This document shows positions 16,800 to 25,478 of a stretch of DNA of 28,063 nucleotides, piece by piece (the first letter of the stretch is position 1; the number at the start of each line of letters is the position of its first letter). This stretch comes from an uncultured Cryptobacterium sp. (lineage in GTDB: Bacteria; Actinomycetota; Coriobacteriia; Coriobacteriales; Eggerthellaceae). Both the position numbers and the translations under genes were made by a program. Below the pieces are notes generated by a model, which made no database searches, was not told the DNA's origin, and was given only the letters and a program-made list of their open reading frames with translations. The stretch spans positions 1 through 28,063 of the forward strand of contig CATYOF010000019.1 of NCBI GenBank assembly GCA_958410215.1, in the 5' to 3' direction.

Positions 16800-18623
16800 C
16801 TACTGCTCTTCGGCATGTGTTTGCACTTCGTCTACCGGCATATCATCTATTTTGATGCGAAGCTTTTCTGTCGTACCATCCAAATGATCAAACCGTTCAT
16901 TCTTAATGTCGGAATACAGAAATACCACTGCATGTCCTGCATCCATAGCAAAATGAAAGTTCGCTTCCGCAAGATGATGAAGTTCACCTGCAATAATTTT
17001 GTCAGTTCGCTTCGCCAAGCTATTCAACATAAAAGCATTCATATGCAAGTAATAGAGCAGCTGAAGAGTGCGATCGTTTACCGCAGTTCCCCGATCAATA
17101 TCGCGCCGAATTTGTGCGAGCAAACGTTCGTCCACCCGTTCCATTTCTTGTACTTTGTGAGAAATAGTAAGATTGCGTCGCGCCTGCAACAAAACAAACA
17201 CAATGGTTAGCACCACCAGAGTTCCGCAAAGCACAAACAGCAACCGGATGAACAGCGTATCCCCCAGCGACATAGTGGAATACAGCGCCGTTAAGGCCAA
17301 TTGAGTACCAGCTGCCATAGAAACCGCAGGACCAAAGTTCAAAAGAATAACGGTATAGCCCATTACCAGTACAAAGAACAGGCGTATCTCCAAAGGAATA
17401 AAGTGAATTACCCCCACAAACACCACAATGCCTATAAACATGCCTAATGTTTGCTTGCCCATCATTTTGATAGTTTCATCACGATAGGTGTTAAGCATCA
17501 AAAATGAAGTTAAAGGAATCCATACTCCAAAACGAGTATCAAAATGCGCACTCATAATTTCAGCAATTGCAAAACCAATTCCCACTACCACAGAAAGCTG
17601 AATAGCAAAACGAACCTGAGGGTTTTTGTGCGAAAAATTGTCCCCAATAAACTTTGCGCGATATTTTAAGCCCTTCCAAAGCGGCGTATTGTTATTACGC
17701 GAAGCTACATTTTCCCTCAGTGTTCTTACGAGCGCTTCTAGCGTTGCACGCCACGTGGTGTCGTGTTCGTATTCCTCAAGTCTGTGAGTCTCCAAAAACC
17801 CTTCCAGTGCATCAATCATCGCACGAACTTGTAAGATGCGTCCCTTACCAAAAGCAAGAAACACTTCGGATAAGTCAAGCAAATACATTTGCTCTTTTTC
17901 GTCCATAGTCTTCACATTACGTGAGGCAGCCTGAATCATATCAGCAACCTGTTCCGCACATACAAGCAGCGAAAACGTATAACGCTGACGACCGCTTAAA
18001 AGGCCTCCCTGTCTAAACGTTGCAGCATATTCTGTATTGCAATACTCTTGCGTAATCTTATATACCCGATGAGAATCAATGTCGATCGTATTGCCGTGAG
18101 ATAAATCAATGAGCTGGAAACCAATATCATCAAAGGCACGCATGACAAATTTTCTGTCACGTGCAATAGCGCTTTCCTGCTTGACCGCCTTCATGGCATA
18201 AATAAAGGCTGTTGTACAAGCTATCGCAAAAATAGTTGCACCTAATCGAATAGGAATTTCTTGAACGCCAATAGGATAAATTTCCAAAAGCAAAAAGCCC
18301 ATACCAAGCATAAAGAAATTACGCGGCAAATAGGGATCAGAATTTAAAAGGGTAATTCCAAACATATACAAAGCACTGCCGAACACCAATAAAGCAGGAT
18401 GAAGACCCGCTATAGAGGCGCAAAGACTCATAAGGAAAAACAGGAATGCATGCTTAAGGTAATTCACAAACGAAAGCCCTATGGTTTCTACCATGGTCCT
18501 TGCAAACGATTGAAACACGATGCCCAACAGTGCATCTTCAACGCCGAAAAGGTTATATTCAACAAAAAAGAGCGCAACAAGAAAGATGACGTAAGGAACA
18601 ACGTCTAAAATCCTCTTCCCCAT
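16800..18623 (-). CDS. FUSC-family (aromatic acid exporter-like) membrane protein
   Basis: This 607-residue integral membrane protein has two hydrophobic blocks, about 10-145 and 340-480, each with several helices. A soluble region lies between them (about 150-335) and a cytoplasmic tail follows (about 485-607). The second block, starting KNPQVRFAIQLSVVVGIGFAIAE and going through FGVWIPLTSFLMLNTYRDET, is the typical FUSC/YccS pattern seen in exporters of aromatic carboxylic acids. Function by homology is efflux of an organic acid, but the substrate is unknown. The ATG at 18621-18623 follows a strong GGGGAGGTG. A LysR gene ends 40 bases upstream on the same strand, so that regulator may control it or be cotranscribed with it. 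It could export a product or toxic intermediate of the adjacent CoA pathway; that is inference. Confidence 0.85.
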   Translation of the reverse strand: MGKRILDVVPYVIFLVALFFVEYNLFGVEDALLGIVFQSFARTMVETIGLSFVNYLKHAFLFFLMSLCASIAGLHPALLVFGSALYMFGITLLNSDPYLPRNFFMLGMGFLLLEIYPIGVQEIPIRLGATIFAIACTTAFIYAMKAVKQESAIARDRKFVMRAFDDIGFQLIDLSHGNTIDIDSHRVYKITQEYCNTEYAATFRQGGLLSGRQRYTFSLLVCAEQVADMIQAASRNVKTMDEKEQMYLLDLSEVFLAFGKGRILQVRAMIDALEGFLETHRLEEYEHDTTWRATLEALVRTLRENVASRNNNTPLWKGLKYRAKFIGDNFSHKNPQVRFAIQLSVVVGIGFAIAEIMSAHFDTRFGVWIPLTSFLMLNTYRDETIKMMGKQTLGMFIGIVVFVGVIHFIPLEIRLFFVLVMGYTVILLNFGPAVSMAAGTQLALTALYSTMSLGDTLFIRLLFVLCGTLVVLTIVFVLLQARRNLTISHKVQEMERVDERLLAQIRRDIDRGTAVNDRTLQLLYYLHMNAFMLNSLAKRTDKIIAGELHHLAEANFHFAMDAGHAVVFLYSDIKNERFDHLDGTTEKLRIKIDDMPVDEVQTHAEEQ

Positions 18624-18663
18624 TGCACCTCCCCCTATCGCAACCTAAACGCAAAAATCGTAT

Positions 18664-19596
18664 TTATTTCGTATTAGCAAGATACTCTTCGTCTACCTTA
18701 CCTTGCTTTCCGTCCCAAACCATATGCTGAGCAAGAGCAATCATATTTTCTACAGCTCTGGTTTTATGGGCATTTTTTCGGTAAGCAAGGTAAATTTGAT
18801 GCGCTCCACGACCTGCATTATCCGCGAAGGGAATACGCTTTAGTTCAGGAAATGGTGCTAGGCCAAGCGTATCAAGCGAAATTCCCATAAGATCAGGATT
18901 TACCGAAACTTCCCCACCAAGAGTAATCTCGTCATCGCACCACTGCTTTATGCTGAGGTTGAATTCCTCAATTAAGCCCTTTACTTCACTTCCGATAGAA
19001 GTTTCAGGACGGTAGGTAACAATATCGGTTTTGCGCATGTCAGACACTTTAATGCAATCTCTATTCGCGAGAGGATTATCCTTGTGTACCACCGCTACAA
19101 AGTCCTGCGCAAGAACCGGAACAAATTCAATATCAGGCAATCCTTCCGCATAAGCACAAATTGCAATATCGTAGGTTCCATCTTCGAGTCGCTCCAACAA
19201 ACCCTGTGTAAGACCCTGATATAAGCGTACGTCTACCTGTGTACCGTAAATACCGCGATAGGTTCGCAAAAGTGCTGGCAAATAATCTGATTGCACCGTA
19301 AAAATTGTTCCAATATCAATGGTGCCCGACAAACTATTTGCGTGTTCCTGCGCAATCTGAATTCCCTTATCTATTACATCAAGCCCCTCAGAAACATATT
19401 CATTGAATTCCTTGCCGTACTTTGTCAAGCGCACATTGCGGCCATGTTGTTCAAACAGTGGAATTCCCAGTTCGTTTTCCAATTGCTTAATGGAGTTAGA
19501 AAGTGCTGGTTGGGTTATAAAAAGCGCTTCCGCAGCACGCGTAAAATGCTGAACTTCTGCCAACTTTCTGAAGTAACGCAACTGAGACAAATTCAT
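18664..19596 (-). CDS. LysR-family transcriptional regulator, cluster-flanking paralogue 1
   Basis: This 310-residue LysR regulator has an N-terminal winged helix-turn-helix (about 1-60, with AAEALFITQPALSNSIKQLENELG) and a periplasmic-binding-like effector domain (about 90-300). It shares long stretches with the other LysR protein at 26883-27854: both have MNL-x-QL-x-YFR, SNSIK-x-LE, GRNVRLT-x-YG and YLP-x-LL. They are therefore paralogues bracketing the enzyme cluster. The ATG at 19594-19596 has GAGGGG upstream and lies just after the acyl-CoA dehydrogenase terminator, with no room for a separate long promoter. FUSC lies 40 bases downstream. The effector is unknown; an acid or CoA-pathway substrate is a reasonable guess. 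Confidence 0.93.
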   Translation of the reverse strand: MNLSQLRYFRKLAEVQHFTRAAEALFITQPALSNSIKQLENELGIPLFEQHGRNVRLTKYGKEFNEYVSEGLDVIDKGIQIAQEHANSLSGTIDIGTIFTVQSDYLPALLRTYRGIYGTQVDVRLYQGLTQGLLERLEDGTYDIAICAYAEGLPDIEFVPVLAQDFVAVVHKDNPLANRDCIKVSDMRKTDIVTYRPETSIGSEVKGLIEEFNLSIKQWCDDEITLGGEVSVNPDLMGISLDTLGLAPFPELKRIPFADNAGRGAHQIYLAYRKNAHKTRAVENMIALAQHMVWDGKQGKVDEEYLANTK

Positions 19597-19616
19597 AAGG
19601 GCCCCTCAATCTGACA

Positions 19617-19657
19617 TAAAAAATGGGTCTTCATCCAATTATAGGACGAAGACCCAT
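19617..19657 (-). terminator. Terminator of the acyl-CoA dehydrogenase gene
   Basis: On the minus strand ATGGGTCTTC and GAAGACCCAT form a 10-base stem, extended by TCC/GGA past one mismatch, and are followed by six T residues. It begins about 48 bases after the acyl-CoA dehydrogenase stop and lies 20 bases before the LysR start. Confidence 0.9.
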
Positions 19658-19704
19658 AAGAGCCGCAAATAAAATGCAGAGTTATAAATAATTGTTAGTT
19701 ATAA

Positions 19705-20907
19705 CTACTTTGCAGACAGGTACTCAATCTTACCGCCGTGCTTCTCGCACTCACGAGCGATGGTGATGCGCTGTACGGTAGGTGCACCCTCTTCAAGCCA
19801 CATAGCGCGGCAGTCACGATAGAGGCGCTCGGTAGGACCATAAGGAGAATCCTCGAAGTAGCCGTCGCCACCGAAGATCTCGAGCATTTCGTCAGAAACA
19901 AGACGTACCGTGTCAATGGAGAAGAGCTTAGCAATAGCAGCCTTTTCATCGATGTAGTCATTGTGCTGATCGATATCGAAATCCTGAGCGAAGTCGTATA
20001 CCAAGCAGCGAAGTGCATGAATCATCATCTGCATGTTAGCAATCTTCATCTTGATTGCCTGACGCTTGATGATTGGCTTACCGAAGGTTACACGGTCAGC
20101 TGCACGTGCCAAGGAGATCTCGAGCATACGCTGTGCCATACCGAGGTTAGAGCAAGCGATGTGTACACGAGAAACAGACAGGGAGTGAATAGCTACTTCC
20201 ATGCCCTGGCCTTCTTCGCCAAGCAGATAAATTGGGTCAAGCTTCAAGTTGGTGAACTTAAGACCAGCATGACCTGCGCCGCGGCAACCCATCATATGAG
20301 GCATAGGAATGATTTCAAAGCCTGGTGCATCGTTAGGTACAAGGAATGCAGAAAGACGAGAGTCCTTGTCGCTTTCCTGGTCGGTAACTGCAATTACATA
20401 GGTGTAGTCAGAGCAGTCAGTGTGGGAGATAAGCCACTTTTCACCGTTCAGAACGTAAGAGCCATCAGGCTGCTTTTCTGCAGTGGTGTGAAGGTCAGCA
20501 CCGGTACCACCAGTCTTCTCGGTGATAGCAAAGTTGCAGTAAATGGTCTTGTCCTGGAACTTGTCCATGAGCTGTGCCTTGAGCTCAGGCTTGCCATAGT
20601 CCTCGAGGATACGCCAGTTCATGTCAGCTGCATGATGGAGATGCATACGCATTCCGCCAGGTCCACGAGAGAACTCTTCCTGAACCTTCAGGATTTCAAG
20701 CTCGTTGAGGTCCCATCCACCGTATTCTGATGGCAGATAGTAGCGATAGAGGTCGTTCTTCTTGGAGAGCTCATAGAACTCTTCTGGGAACGTATTGGTT
20801 ACCTCGATCTCCTTCTGCATTTCCTCGAATGGGCCTTCAGCCAATTCGCGGATCTGCTTGAGATAAGCCTCAAACTGCTCATCCGTGATCTTTGCGTTAG
20901 GATTCAT
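19705..20907 (-). CDS. Acyl-CoA dehydrogenase
   Basis: This is an FAD-dependent acyl-CoA dehydrogenase of 400 residues that introduces or removes an alpha,beta double bond in an acyl-CoA. The ATG at 20905-20907 has AAGGGGG a few bases upstream; a TTG nine codons earlier lacks this. The N-terminal helical domain spans about 1-120 and the beta domain has CNFAITEKTGGTGADL (124-139). The C-terminal domain has RVTFGKPIIKRQAI (272-285) and IFGGDGYFED. The usual catalytic glutamate position is occupied by E373 in WLEEGAPTVQR. Upstream CoA-transferase genes point to a CaiA-like partner role. No electron-transfer flavoprotein genes are adjacent. The gene has its own leader and terminator, separate from the four enzyme genes upstream. 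Its sense frame has no TTA, CTA or TCA for about 330 codons. Confidence 0.93.
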   Translation of the reverse strand: MNPNAKITDEQFEAYLKQIRELAEGPFEEMQKEIEVTNTFPEEFYELSKKNDLYRYYLPSEYGGWDLNELEILKVQEEFSRGPGGMRMHLHHAADMNWRILEDYGKPELKAQLMDKFQDKTIYCNFAITEKTGGTGADLHTTAEKQPDGSYVLNGEKWLISHTDCSDYTYVIAVTDQESDKDSRLSAFLVPNDAPGFEIIPMPHMMGCRGAGHAGLKFTNLKLDPIYLLGEEGQGMEVAIHSLSVSRVHIACSNLGMAQRMLEISLARAADRVTFGKPIIKRQAIKMKIANMQMMIHALRCLVYDFAQDFDIDQHNDYIDEKAAIAKLFSIDTVRLVSDEMLEIFGGDGYFEDSPYGPTERLYRDCRAMWLEEGAPTVQRITIARECEKHGGKIEYLSAK

Positions 20908-21178
20908 TAGTCCCCCTTCTTTTCTTTTGCTCAAGCTTATCGCTTTTGCTTACAGGACTATTCTGACGGTGAACGGGTTCTAAATCAAATCATTAAGCAA
21001 ATTTAGTTTCTAGGGAATCTATATATTTTTTGAATAGGTTATATATTTCGTACCTGCTTTTCCGCAATTTTACGAATGATAACCAATTAAATTTACAAAC
21101 GTTTAAAACATGTTCATAGTGTTACGAATTTTTATCTTTGCTTTATCTTCGCTTCTCCCGCTATTTTTGATTGATCGC
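20908..21178 (-). promoter_or_regulatory. Leader and promoter region of the acyl-CoA dehydrogenase gene
   Basis: This is AT-rich non-coding DNA upstream of the acyl-CoA dehydrogenase. Two copies of TATATATTT (plus reading) start at 21020 and 21040, 20 bases apart, so they face the same side of the helix. AACCAATTAAAT at about 21081-21092 shares the AATTAA core with the region before the SDR gene at the head of the cluster. No convincing -35/-10 pair is visible. Confidence 0.35.
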
Positions 21179-21376
21179 TATCGAGTTACAGCTTTTCACT
21201 CAGAACAGCTTCGCTTGATTCAGCTGACAAGAAAACCAAAGGGCGTAGTGGAATGATTCAACGCATGATTTCCTAATCCCAAAAATTGATACTTGAACAC
21301 TTGGGTCTACGCCTTTTAAAGGTTTTCTTGCTGCGCTGCGCTCAGATGGTTCTGATTAAAAAGCTCCAACTCGATA
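21179..21376. repeat. Long hairpin element, probable diverged third member (198 bp)
   Basis: The left arm TATCGAGTT..AGCTTTT..TCAGAAC....AAGAAAACC..GGCGTAG is matched by its complement in the right arm, ending AACTCGATA at 21368-21376, so the whole stretch can fold on itself. Its length equals copy 1 of the repeat at 8524. Internal pieces such as AGCTTCGCTT, CAAGAA, TGCGCTCAGA and the GTAG/CTAC inner stem recur in similar order, though the ends differ. It lies between two co-directional genes of the CoA cluster and contains no gene. The family relationship is my inference from by-eye comparison. Confidence 0.7.
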
Positions 21377-21506
21377 AATACATCAGTGCAATCTAAAGAT
21401 CATGATAGGCATCCTATTTCAATTTCCTACCGCTCTAGCAAGAGAGTCCTGTCGCAATAGAAGATACAACCTCCGGGAAGGCGACGACGGTACAACAATC
21501 TCAACC

Positions 21507-21539
21507 AAAAAAGAGGGACATCTGAAATAGATGTCCCTC
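21507..21539 (-). terminator. Terminator after the CaiB/AMACR-like gene
   Basis: GAGGGACATCT and AGATGTCCCTC form a perfect 11-base stem with a 5-base loop, followed on the minus strand by TTTTTT. It lies about 60 bases beyond the stop at 21602 and should end the upstream enzyme transcript before the acyl-CoA dehydrogenase gene. Confidence 0.95.
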
Positions 21540-21601
21540 AAATTAGCCCCTCCCGCATCACAAATATCTGCGGAAAACACTAGAACGTATGAATTTCGAC
21601 G

Positions 21602-22837
21602 TTAGTCTAACTGACCACCGTACAGAGGTACACGATCCTCTTCAGGCTCAATATCGTCGCCCAAGCGGATGGAGCCCTTTTCCTTCAAACGAGCGATAGT
21701 CTCGTCGTCTGCACCAACCTTCTTGAGGTATTCCTCGGTGTCTGCGCCCAGAGGAGATACTTCTTCGAAGTCTGCAATGTTAACAGGAATGGTGGACAGG
21801 TGATGAGGCAAGCCAGTCTGGAGAACACGACCAACGCGTGGGAAGTCAACCCAAGCAAGAGCTTCTGGATTCTCGCGAGTAATCTGCTCTACTGCTTCGG
21901 TCTTGGAGTTAACCTTAGCGATGCAGAAGTCCTTATCCTCAAGCCACTCCATCCATTCGTCGGTGGTCTTGGACTTGATGGTTTCTTCTACGATCTTGAA
22001 TGCTTCAGGAGCTTCCCAACGACGCTTCAAGCCGTCGCCCTTGATTTCTGGATGACCAATTGCATCGCAGAAGGGCTGCCAGAACTTAGGCTCTACCATA
22101 CCGAGTGCCAGCTTACCGCCATCCTTGGTTTCGTATACGTTGTAAGCAGCAGAAGGATACTCAAGGTCGTTACGATCGCACTGACCGCCGTTGAAGCACC
22201 AGCGAGAATCGAGCAAAGAATTCCACCATACGAAGCAGTCGAACATGGAGGTATCAATGTAGGTACCCTTGCCAGTCTGCTCACGAGCATAGAGAGCAGC
22301 AAGAAGTGCCTGACCAGCAACCATGCCAGAAGAAAGGTCGCACAGGTGAAGTGGAGAAGTACCGCCGTGATTTACGGACAGATAACCACTGGTTGCCTGC
22401 ATGTTAAGGTCATGCTGAGCCTTCTTGGAGCGAGGATCTTCAGCGCCATAACCAGAGATGGAGCAGTAGATGATACGAGGATTAATCTTGTTGATGGTTT
22501 CGTAGTCGATACCAAGCTTCTTGGTTACGCCAGGACGGAAGCTTTCTACGATAACGTCAGCTTCCTTAGCCATCTTCAAGAACCAATCTACAACTTCCTG
22601 GTCCTTCAAGTTCAAAGAAACGGATTTCTTGTTACGACCAAGAGCGGTGATGTAGTAAGAAATACCGTTGCCCATGGTTGGGTAGTCGTGACGCATGAAG
22701 TCGCCAGCGCCAGTGTCTTCGCACTTGATTACCGTTGCACCAAGGTCAGCTAATACCTGAGTTGCATAGCCGCCGGGAAGGTAACGAGAAAAGTCAAGAA
22801 CGGTAATTCCTGAAAAAGGTGTAGTAGCACGTGCCAT
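21602..22837 (-). CDS. CaiB/BaiF-family CoA-transferase or alpha-methylacyl-CoA racemase-like protein
   Basis: This 411-residue family III (CaiB/BaiF) enzyme carries the family blocks VLDFSRYLPGGYATQVLADLGATVIK (13-38), ESFRPGV (98-104) and ISGYG. The key aspartate is D167 in HLCDLSSG, aligned by pattern with the catalytic aspartate of formyl-CoA transferase and of the racemase. H142-D143 in QHDLNMQATSGY matches the HD motif of alpha-methylacyl-CoA racemase, so the protein could epimerise a 2-methylacyl-CoA or transfer CoA between acids. AAGGAGA lies 8 bases before the ATG, and the start follows the previous gene by 24 bases, so the two CoA-transferase genes are cotranscribed. Two different family III proteins in a row suggest different roles, or a two-subunit enzyme. 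Codon use is strongly biased. Confidence 0.9.
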   Translation of the reverse strand: MARATTPFSGITVLDFSRYLPGGYATQVLADLGATVIKCEDTGAGDFMRHDYPTMGNGISYYITALGRNKKSVSLNLKDQEVVDWFLKMAKEADVIVESFRPGVTKKLGIDYETINKINPRIIYCSISGYGAEDPRSKKAQHDLNMQATSGYLSVNHGGTSPLHLCDLSSGMVAGQALLAALYAREQTGKGTYIDTSMFDCFVWWNSLLDSRWCFNGGQCDRNDLEYPSAAYNVYETKDGGKLALGMVEPKFWQPFCDAIGHPEIKGDGLKRRWEAPEAFKIVEETIKSKTTDEWMEWLEDKDFCIAKVNSKTEAVEQITRENPEALAWVDFPRVGRVLQTGLPHHLSTIPVNIADFEEVSPLGADTEEYLKKVGADDETIARLKEKGSIRLGDDIEPEEDRVPLYGGQLD

Positions 22838-22861
22838 GTAAAGAATCTCCTTAGTTTTAAA

Positions 22862-24178
22862 CTACTTAGTCTTCTTAGAGTTAGGACCGAAGCTTGGCTC
22901 AAATACCTCTTCAGGTACAGGATCGCCGGTGTATTCCATTACGGCGCCATCTGCAACCAGCTTATCTACGTCAGCGTCGGTGTAGCCATACTCTTTCAGG
23001 ATCTTACGGGTGTCATAACCGGTAGGACGGCTGCGGTACAGTACAGGGTCGCCAATGCTGTCCAAACGGAATGGCATGGTGGTAATGATGTACTGATCTT
23101 CCTTGCCATAAGGGCTAGAAGGACCTTGCTTCTTGTAGGTAACATAACGAAGCTGGTCGTTGTCGAATGCTTCCTGATCCTGAAGAACGTCGGTAACGGT
23201 CTGGATCTTCTCGAATGGAATGTCGTTTTCGCGGAAACGCTTTTCCAATTCAGCAAACGTGAACTTCTTGCAAGCCTTGTGCATTTCAGCAACAACGTCA
23301 ACATACTTACCGTTGTCTGCCAAAGCCTCAAGAGTGCTGGTCTCAGGATCTTCTGCCCAGTGAGGATCCATTTCCAGGGTATCGAATACCAACTTGCAGT
23401 ACTTGTTGTAGTTGCCGAAGCACATGAGGAACCAAGTACCATCGGAAGATACATAAGAGTTGTTGGTTGGACACTTAGCATCCATGCGGTCTTTAGGATA
23501 GTCGCAACCCTGCTGCTGAGCGATAAGAGCAGAGGTCATACCCCAAGTGCCTACGTGATACAGAGAGCCCGTTACCTTGTCGCCCTGGCCAGTGCGGAGA
23601 GCGCCAGCATAAGCACCAAGGATACCTGCAGCCAAAGCGCAACCAGTGTTCCAGTCGCCAAATGCGATAGGAGAGTTACCTGGCTCATAGTGAGCGTTTG
23701 CCTGAGGAATTGCGCTTACAAAACCAGAACGAGCAGCAAATGCAGTAGCGTCAAAGCCCTTAGCGTCCTTCATTGGGCCGTGCTCACCATAACCACGGTT
23801 CTGAGCCCATACCAAACGAGGGAACTTCTCGTGAAGGGTTTCATAGTCGAGGCCCAAACGCTGCAAAGCACCAGAACGCAAAGAGGTCAGGAAGATGTCT
23901 GCGGTTTCGAGCAGCTTATACATTACTTCCAGGCCTTCTGGATTCTTAGCATTAATAGCAGTCCATTCCTTGTTAAAAGAACCGCAGTCATATGCTACGT
24001 CGTCAAATTCGGTACGGAAAGCCATACCCCAAGCCATGCCCTGGGTACGCTGTTCGTCACCAGTGAATGGCTCTACCTTAATTACGGTTGCGCCCATTTC
24101 AGCAAGAGCACGACCAGCTGCTGGTCCTGCTGCATACTGAGTAAGCTCAACAACCTTTACTCCTTCAAGTCCTGCCAT
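22862..24178 (-). CDS. Class III CoA-transferase, FldA/HadA-like
   Basis: This is a 438-residue CaiB/BaiF-family protein. It most resembles, from memory, the clostridial enzymes that move CoA between hydroxyacids and their enoyl products: phenyllactate CoA-transferase FldA and 2-hydroxyisocaproate CoA-transferase HadA. Shared features are the N-terminal VKVVELTQYAAGPAAGR, the LTSLRSGALQRLGLDYETL stretch near 97-115 and RGYGEHGPMKDAKGFDATAF near 128-147. The catalytic aspartate is D175 in FGDWNTG. No FldBC/HadBC-type dehydratase is nearby, so a dehydration pathway is not supported. The ATG at 24176-24178 has AGGAGATAAGT before it. The C-terminus is acidic then basic (NSKKTK). A terminator-like hairpin separates it from the alcohol dehydrogenase gene upstream. 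Confidence 0.9.
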   Translation of the reverse strand: MAGLEGVKVVELTQYAAGPAAGRALAEMGATVIKVEPFTGDEQRTQGMAWGMAFRTEFDDVAYDCGSFNKEWTAINAKNPEGLEVMYKLLETADIFLTSLRSGALQRLGLDYETLHEKFPRLVWAQNRGYGEHGPMKDAKGFDATAFAARSGFVSAIPQANAHYEPGNSPIAFGDWNTGCALAAGILGAYAGALRTGQGDKVTGSLYHVGTWGMTSALIAQQQGCDYPKDRMDAKCPTNNSYVSSDGTWFLMCFGNYNKYCKLVFDTLEMDPHWAEDPETSTLEALADNGKYVDVVAEMHKACKKFTFAELEKRFRENDIPFEKIQTVTDVLQDQEAFDNDQLRYVTYKKQGPSSPYGKEDQYIITTMPFRLDSIGDPVLYRSRPTGYDTRKILKEYGYTDADVDKLVADGAVMEYTGDPVPEEVFEPSFGPNSKKTK

Positions 24179-24237
24179 ACTTATCTCCTAACTTAAGTGA
24201 TATTGGCGCAATCACCTATTGCACCACTGACAGAAGT

Positions 24238-24273
24238 AAAAAGGGGCACCGGCACCGATGGTGTCAGCACCCC
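24238..24273 (-). terminator. Terminator-like hairpin between the alcohol dehydrogenase and CoA-transferase genes
   Basis: On the minus strand GGGGTGCTGACACC pairs with GGTGCCGGTGCCCC through three wobbles and one mismatch, around an ATC loop, and is followed by TTTTT. It would end or reduce transcription from the dehydrogenase genes before the CoA-transferase pair, or stabilise the upstream mRNA end. Confidence 0.8.
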
Positions 24274-24347
24274 TCATGCTAAATCCTACTTCACTACTTG
24301 AACTCGTCTTATCGAATAAAGTAATGAACTTAGAAAAAGAGTTGATC

Positions 24348-25400
24348 TTACGGCTCGAGAATTACGCGCAAGCCCTCGCCGTCGTCGATAAGCTGCATGC
24401 CCTTTTCGAATTCCTTCAAAGGAAGAACGTGGCTTGCAATTGCGTCGATGTCGAGGCCATTTGCGAGCAGGTTCAAGCCCTGGCGCCAATGCTTACGCTC
24501 GTAAGCACGAGAACCGATAATGCTAATCTGACGCATAGCGATTGGGTTCATATGGATGCTGGAAGGCTGTGCAGGAAGACCGGTGATACCGATGCGGCCA
24601 TTCTTAGCAACCATTTCTACAGCCTGCTGTACAACGGTGAAGTGACCAGCAGCGTCCAAAATGATTTCAGGACCAGTACCGTTGGTGAGTTCCTTAACCT
24701 TTTCAATAACATCAACTTCAGAACCGTTGATGGTGATAGCGCCAAGATCTTCAGCTACCTTCAAACGCTTGGTGTCAGCAGCAAGACCAGAGCAGATTAC
24801 CTTCTGGATACCATAAGCCTGCTTCAAAACAGCAACCATAAGCAGACCGATTGGGCCAGGGCCCATTACCAAAGCGGTGTCGCCTGCTTCAGGATGTACA
24901 CGCTCTACAGCGTTCAAAGCTACACCCAGTGGCTCAAGAAGAGCACCCTGTACGAAAGATACTTCGTCAGGAATAGGAATAACGTTGGTAGCACGGATTG
25001 CCATGTACTTTGCGAAACCACCAGGAAGGTCGGTGCCATAGAATGGACGGTTGTCGCAAATGTTTACCATGCCCTTGTCGCAGTAGGGGCAGGTGTTGTC
25101 GAACAATACAGGGTTAGCGGTAACGCGCATACCTACTTCGAGGTTCTTAGGAGCGTTTGCGCCAAGCTCTGCAATAACGCCAGCAAACTCATGACCAAAG
25201 ATTGCAGGGAACGTAATGTCATAGGAATTGAACAGTGCTTCCTGGCCACGATGCAAAGAGTGGTCAGTACCGCAGATGCCGCATGCCTTGATCTCGAGCA
25301 GTACTTCGTCGTCCTTAATCTGAGGAATAGGAGCATCCTCTACATACTGCCAAGGTTCGGTACGGCCTACACAATGGATTGCGTTCATTACACCTTCCAT
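24348..25400 (-). CDS. Zinc-type medium-chain alcohol dehydrogenase
   Basis: This is a 350-residue medium-chain dehydrogenase (threonine/sorbitol dehydrogenase type) that oxidises a secondary alcohol with NAD(P). The ATG at 25398-25400 has AAAGGGG 7 bases upstream; a GTG 13 codons earlier is less likely. The catalytic zinc site is marked by C40 (CGICGTDH) and H70-E71 (GHEFAG), with E156 in LLEPLG. The structural zinc lobe reads D-x2-C-x2-C-x7-C at 101, 104, 107 and 115, so the first of the usual four cysteines is an aspartate. The Rossmann motif is GPGPIG at 180-185. It follows the SDR gene by 78 bases that contain a perfect hairpin. The whole frame lacks TTA, CTA and TCA codons. Confidence 0.93.
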   Translation of the reverse strand: MEGVMNAIHCVGRTEPWQYVEDAPIPQIKDDEVLLEIKACGICGTDHSLHRGQEALFNSYDITFPAIFGHEFAGVIAELGANAPKNLEVGMRVTANPVLFDNTCPYCDKGMVNICDNRPFYGTDLPGGFAKYMAIRATNVIPIPDEVSFVQGALLEPLGVALNAVERVHPEAGDTALVMGPGPIGLLMVAVLKQAYGIQKVICSGLAADTKRLKVAEDLGAITINGSEVDVIEKVKELTNGTGPEIILDAAGHFTVVQQAVEMVAKNGRIGITGLPAQPSSIHMNPIAMRQISIIGSRAYERKHWRQGLNLLANGLDIDAIASHVLPLKEFEKGMQLIDDGEGLRVILEP

Positions 25401-25441
25401 GTATTTACCCCTTTCTAGGTAATTTACAAAAGTCAACACTA

Positions 25442-25465
25442 CGCAGCCGCAATTAAGCGGCTGCG
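25442..25465 (-). repeat. Perfect hairpin between the SDR and alcohol dehydrogenase genes
   Basis: CGCAGCCGC and GCGGCTGCG pair over nine G+C-rich bases around a six-base loop, 13 bases after the SDR stop. No T-run follows on the minus strand, so an mRNA-stability or processing element is more likely than a full terminator. Confidence 0.7.
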
Positions 25466-25478
25466 CGAAGACGATAAG

